Assembly: GCA_016839955.1 (NCBI GenBank)
Contig: JAEOTI010000479.1
Span: 1-9,666, forward strand
Length of the DNA stretch: 9,666 nt
Direction: 5' to 3'
Origin: Candidatus Hodarchaeota archaeon
Lineage (GTDB): Archaea > Asgardarchaeota > Heimdallarchaeia > Hodarchaeales > YT1-057
Below are positions 6,934 through 9,666 of the stretch, one piece after another (the first letter of the stretch is position 1; every line of letters starts with the position of its first letter). The notes beneath the pieces were generated by a model. It was given only the letters and a program-made list of their open reading frames with translations. It was not told the DNA's origin and did not search any database. A program made the position numbers and the translations under genes.

Positions 6934-8040
6934 GTGGGAACGCGTCACCAACATCAATTCACAAAAAAGGTGGTAGAAGAATACATACATGAGATTCTCC
7001 AAAAAAATCGTCCTCAATCAATAGAAGATTTAGTAGTTCTCCTAAAGGAACGAAAAGTCCCTAAAGAGTTGTCAATTGAAATAATTAAGACTATGATTAA
7101 TAATGGTGAAATTGATATTCAAAAATCGCAATCTTCTTCACCAAATAATTTTTTAGAGTATTTTGGTCACCCTAGATACAAAATTGAATCAGCTCTGATA
7201 TTAATTCCAAGTTTCCTAATATTACCTCTAGTTTTCATATCTGAGAATAGTCCTGATAATGATGTACTTTCCTTAACCCGAGCAATTTTGGGGTTGACTT
7301 TTCTTTTATTTACGACTGGATTCAGTTTAACTGCTCTACTGTTTCCCACAGAAGAGAGTATAGATGATATTGAACGAGCAGCCTTAAGTTTTGGACTTAG
7401 TTTAGCAACAGCGATCCTAGTCGGTTTAATTCTTAATTATATTTGGGAAATATCTCTATATCCCATTTTATTATGTTTAGTTAGTTTTACATTGACAACA
7501 TTTCTTTTAACCATGGTCTTCCGAATTAAGGGTCCTTTTGCTTATCAATCATTTTCTTTGAGATCTATCAGATGGGTCAGAAAGACCACTCAGGAAAGAA
7601 GGTATCCAGAAGTTTCCTCCTTAAGTGATTATTTTAAAATTCGCTATTATTCCACAGAACTCTTCTTACTTCTTTTCTTTACATTTACTTGTATTTCTTT
7701 ATTTCTAATTCCGTTTTTCCTCTCCGATCTTCAAGATATTAACCTATTTTTTTGGGTATCTGGATTGGTTACTTCACTAATCCTCAATGGTTTAGTCACT
7801 CATCTGGTTATACAAACGTGGTCAATTTCAGATCAGATATTAGAAAAGATTCTTATTAGCTTTGCAGGATCACTTTGTATTGCTTTAGTCGTAGTAAGCA
7901 TTACTTTTCTTCTAGAAAGTATATTCAACCAAATCGATTTAATATTCTTTTTCTTAGGAGTAGAACTTATATTAATTTATGAAGCAGTTATAATGACTAT
8001 TTATTTAAGATTCAGTTCGACAGGCAAGCCAGAAGCTTAA
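6934..8040 (+). CDS. DUF1616-family multi-pass membrane protein with cytoplasmic N-terminal region
   Basis: A 368-residue archaeal membrane protein. Residues 1-80 are soluble and helical, built like a small winged-helix or helix-turn-helix unit (SIEDLVVLLKERKVP ... NNGEIDI), with no signal peptide. About eight hydrophobic segments follow, near 86-102, 113-137, 151-168, 175-196, 243-263, 271-294, 306-327 and 333-357. Residues 113-200 carry the DUF1616 signature: a glycine-rich helix ending in ALLFP, an acidic loop, then ERAALSFGLSLA and GLILNY. The family's function is unknown. In euryarchaea these proteins are often near cell-surface or glycosylation genes, but no such neighbours are seen here. 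The start is GTG, with GAGGA at 6922-6926, 7 bases upstream. It is divergent from the GTPase operon and convergent with the receiver gene, so it is probably transcribed alone. Confidence 0.88.
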   Translation: MGTRHQHQFTKKVVEEYIHEILQKNRPQSIEDLVVLLKERKVPKELSIEIIKTMINNGEIDIQKSQSSSPNNFLEYFGHPRYKIESALILIPSFLILPLVFISENSPDNDVLSLTRAILGLTFLLFTTGFSLTALLFPTEESIDDIERAALSFGLSLATAILVGLILNYIWEISLYPILLCLVSFTLTTFLLTMVFRIKGPFAYQSFSLRSIRWVRKTTQERRYPEVSSLSDYFKIRYYSTELFLLLFFTFTCISLFLIPFFLSDLQDINLFFWVSGLVTSLILNGLVTHLVIQTWSISDQILEKILISFAGSLCIALVVVSITFLLESIFNQIDLIFFFLGVELILIYEAVIMTIYLRFSSTGKPEA

Positions 8041-8060
8041 AAGGTATAGTTTTAAGGCTT
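8033..8060. terminator. Stem-loop between two convergent stop codons
   Basis: AAGCTTAAAA (8033-8042) pairs with TTTTAAGGCTT (8050-8060) with one bulged base and a seven-base loop. It overlaps the DUF1616 stop codon and abuts the stop of the receiver gene. On both strands it places a run of four U residues in the arm, so it could help end transcripts from both sides. No long T tract follows, so this call is tentative. Confidence 0.4.
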
Positions 8061-8489
8061 TTAATTGGTCGAGTTAATTAATTCACGAATCATTGGTCCA
8101 AGGTTCTTAGCTACAAATGGTTTTGTGATATATCCATCTGCACCTGCAAGTCTAGCTTCTTCTCGATACTTATCACTCACTTTCGCAGTGAAAACTAATA
8201 TCGGAATATTGTGAAAGAGTGGATTTGATTTTATCTTATTTATAACTTCAAAGCCATCCATTTTTGGCATTTTCAGATCTAAAAGGATAAGGTCTGGTTT
8301 ATTCCATTTTTTTGAAATAAGACCGTTCCATAGTTCTTCTCCATCATATGCACAGAAGATTTCTGCTCCATTTTCTTCGAGGACCATTTTAGTGAGTCCA
8401 ACAGCATCTTCTTCATCATCCACTATAAGAATTTTAATGCCTAAGAGAAGATCTGGTGCTGAATGATTTTCGTGAGAGCTGATTGGCAT
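8061..8489 (-). CDS. Stand-alone CheY-like response regulator receiver
   Basis: A 142-residue receiver domain with a short N-terminal extension (about 17 residues) and no output domain. The phosphorylation machinery is complete: the acidic pair D24-D25 in LIVDDEED, phospho-acceptor D71 in LLLDLKMPKMDG, T101 in VFTAK and K123 in YITKPF. It should accept phosphate from a histidine kinase encoded elsewhere, since none lies in this window, and act through protein contacts in the cytosol, as CheY or Spo0F do. ATG 8489 is the first start and no clear ribosome binding site precedes it. A TATA-like ATATTTAATA at 8551-8560 predicts a leader of about 40 bases. The neighbouring TnpB remnant is on the same strand but unrelated. 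Confidence 0.95.
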   Translation of the reverse strand: MPISSHENHSAPDLLLGIKILIVDDEEDAVGLTKMVLEENGAEIFCAYDGEELWNGLISKKWNKPDLILLDLKMPKMDGFEVINKIKSNPLFHNIPILVFTAKVSDKYREEARLAGADGYITKPFVAKNLGPMIRELINSTN

Positions 8490-8550
8490 TTTTGAGTCCA
8501 GATTGGAATTTTTGTTTAGGAGATATCACATAATCTCTCAACATGGTTCC

Positions 8551-8560
8551 TATTAAATAT
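8551..8560 (-). promoter_or_regulatory. Putative TATA box for the receiver gene
   Basis: On the - strand this reads ATATTTAATA, lying in the 85-base gap between the TnpB remnant and the receiver start. It predicts transcription from about 8529. It is A/T-rich sequence of modest specificity. Confidence 0.3.
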
Positions 8561-8574
8561 GTGTGAACTACTCC

Positions 8575-9009
8575 TTAATGAATTGAGAAGCTTCCTGTTT
8601 CCGCGACGAGACTTACGCGAACGTAGGATAGACTATCAAAAAAGTCCACCATGCGCTGCGTAGTGGTCTTGGTCTCCACAGGCATCTCAACGATCTGTTC
8701 CGGATCGCGGGAAGATTTTTTCCTCAAGCCTTCCTTTAGGAGATTAATTGCAGCGTTGTAGTCCCGATCCAGCGTGAGTTTTTGACGGTGTTTACAGCCT
8801 GAACAGTGTTGCGTGGACGGGAAAAATCTGTCGATTTCGATCGGAGTCCGGGTTCGTTCTCCTAGAATCCGAAAAAACGCTCCGAGCGAGAGGTCGAGTA
8901 TTTTTTTGCCCCACAACCGTTGCCAGGCTTTCATGTTTTCATCTTGAAAGCAGATGATTCCATAGTTACAACAGAGATATGCTATGAGTTGATTACGAAT
9001 GTCAGTCTT
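8575..9009 (-). pseudogene. tnpB: Decayed TnpB (IS200/IS605-family) C-terminal remnant
   Basis: This is the C-terminal part of an RNA-guided TnpB nuclease, read from about 9009 to the TAA at 8575. An ATG-initiated reading at 8934 would miss 25 recognisable residues upstream. Visible blocks are the RuvC-II region (CFQDENMKAWQRLWGKKILD), the DRFFPST strand, one zinc knuckle CxxC (8805-8794) and the RuvC-III block DRDYNAAIN. The N-terminal half with RuvC-I is absent and an in-frame stop lies at 9039-9037. The usual RuvC-II glutamate (ED in most members) is Gln here (CAA, 8946-8944). The second CxxC is missing, because KLTL runs straight into DRDYN where about 15-20 residues normally intervene. 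It is therefore inactive. Counted G+C is 53% at 8641-8700 and 47% at 8821-8880, against 18% at 9061-9120, which suggests acquisition. No TnpA or element ends were found. Confidence 0.85.
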
Positions 9010-9300
9010 GATATTCTGTAAAATTAGTGAGAATAATTAGTTCTTTTCTTTTGAAAAAAATGTGTAATTTCAGGAGTAAAATTAGCAAATATAATTATTT
9101 CTCTTTTTTAAAATTTAAGTAAGACTTTATCTTCAATTCTTCTGAAATACTAACTTACCCTTTGTTGGAGTTTTACAAGAGTCATTTATTGAGCTTTGAG
9201 ATATATTCAAGACATCTTTTAAGAGGTTTTACATTTTCTCCAAATGAAACTTGATTTTGTTTCAATCGAGCTTAAAAAGAAATCTTTATTTTCATATTAA
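9010..9300. other. Very AT-rich gene-free spacer
   Basis: No credible gene is seen in this stretch. It holds many short A and T runs and an inverted repeat TGAAAC-(8)-GTTTCA at 9245-9264, which could be a regulatory site for the gene starting at 9345 or chance. It may include the decayed left part of the TnpB element, but no match to an element end was recognised. Confidence 0.5.
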
Positions 9301-9307
9301 CTATAAG
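9301..9307 (+). promoter_or_regulatory. TATA box for the gene at the window end
   Basis: CTATAAG resembles the TTTATAAG box upstream of the DUF1616 gene. A start about 26 bases downstream falls near 9330, which puts the TGAGG ribosome binding site (9330-9334) at the very 5' end of the transcript. Confidence 0.4.
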
Positions 9308-9344
9308 AATTATCAGAAAGAATATATCCTGAGGCTTTTCTTTA

Positions 9345-9666
9345 ATGCGCTCAAGGACTACAACAACCAATTCTAAGGTTGAAGAGTTCATCGAAGTTCA
9401 TAGATCCATTCAAAAAATCTCTAATGAACTTTTAGATATTGATCAACGCCTAGAAGTTTTATTAGTGGAAGCAAGGAAATCCCGATTCAAAGAACAAAAG
9501 ATTCAGATCAAAACTGACACAGGTTTCGCAGTTCGACGACAAGAAACTTTGTTAGGTCCTCTTTTAGATGCAACAAAAAAATCTCTCAAGTTAATCCAAG
9601 CAAATTCTTTAGACTTACTTTCTTCGCTACATTCGCTAACTGGAGATCATCCCGATATTCAACAAA
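9345..9666 (+). CDS. Partial gene, helical/coiled-coil protein of unknown function
   Basis: The reading frame from ATG 9345 stays open for 107 codons to the window edge, so the 3' end is missing. TGAGG at 9330-9334 lies 10 bases upstream and a TATA box at 9301-9307 fits. After a short Ser/Thr-rich start (RSRTTTTNSK) the visible part is almost wholly helical and charged, with heptad-like hydrophobic spacing in SIQKISNELLDIDQRLEVLL and again in SLKLIQANSLDLLSSLHSL, so a coiled coil or helical bundle is likely. There is no membrane segment or signal peptide. I do not recognise the family. Codon use and G+C look like the host genes and unlike the TnpB remnant. Confidence 0.75.
   Translation, partial: MRSRTTTTNSKVEEFIEVHRSIQKISNELLDIDQRLEVLLVEARKSRFKEQKIQIKTDTGFAVRRQETLLGPLLDATKKSLKLIQANSLDLLSSLHSLTGDHPDIQQ

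Noticed and set aside
8575..9009. Intact RNA-guided nuclease system (TnpB with guide RNA)
   Set aside because: RuvC-I is missing, the RuvC-II glutamate is replaced and the second zinc-binding pair is absent, with no TnpA or element ends found.
9245..9264. Possible CRISPR repeat or transposon terminal repeat (TGAAAC/GTTTCA)
   Set aside because: A single six-base inverted repeat with no second copy and no spacer array.
9244..9300. Small ATG frame of 18 codons on the + strand
   Set aside because: No ribosome binding site, very low complexity, AT-rich spacer context.

Overview
This is an AT-rich window from what is almost certainly an archaeon, probably an Asgard archaeon. The signs are a two-ring Cdc48/VAT-type AAA ATPase with a proteasome-docking tail, a Rab/Ras-like small GTPase with all five G motifs, a membrane protein with the archaeal DUF1616 signature, TATA-box-like promoters 20-45 bases upstream of several starts, and a poly-T terminator. 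The Asgard assignment rests mainly on the eukaryote-like GTPase and is an inference. No rRNA or tRNA gene was seen.

Layout: (1) 1-175 is a leader and promoter region. (2) On the + strand, 176-2446 encodes Cdc48, followed after 40 bases by 2487-3605, an unrecognised protein carrying a PD-(D/E)XK nuclease-like core with a RecB-style QxxxY element. A T8 tract follows it. (3) On the - strand, read from 6673 down to 3657, four closely spaced genes (gaps of 30, 27 and 23 bases) form a likely operon: a helical-repeat protein with a beta-rich C-terminal domain, the small GTPase, a CPBP (Rce1-like) intramembrane protease and a nitrilase-superfamily amidase. (4) 6674-6933 is a divergent promoter region containing a TTTAAC-T-GTTAAA palindrome. 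(5) On the + strand, 6934-8040 encodes an eight-helix DUF1616 membrane protein with a cytoplasmic N-terminal region. It converges across a 20-base gap, within a stem-loop, on a stand-alone CheY-like receiver on the - strand (8061-8489). (6) 8575 to about 9009 on the - strand is a decayed, GC-richer TnpB (IS200/IS605 family) remnant. (7) 9010-9344 is an extremely AT-rich spacer, and a new + strand gene begins at 9345 and runs off the end.

Functionally, the first unit looks like protein quality control (an unfoldase that can feed the 20S proteasome) with a possible nuclease partner. The second puts a GTPase switch beside a TPR-like partner and a membrane protease of the family that, in eukaryotes, trims prenylated GTPases, although this GTPase has no CAAX cysteine. 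Signal input may be represented by the receiver and the DUF1616 protein. The links between neighbours are inferred from gene order and are not demonstrated.
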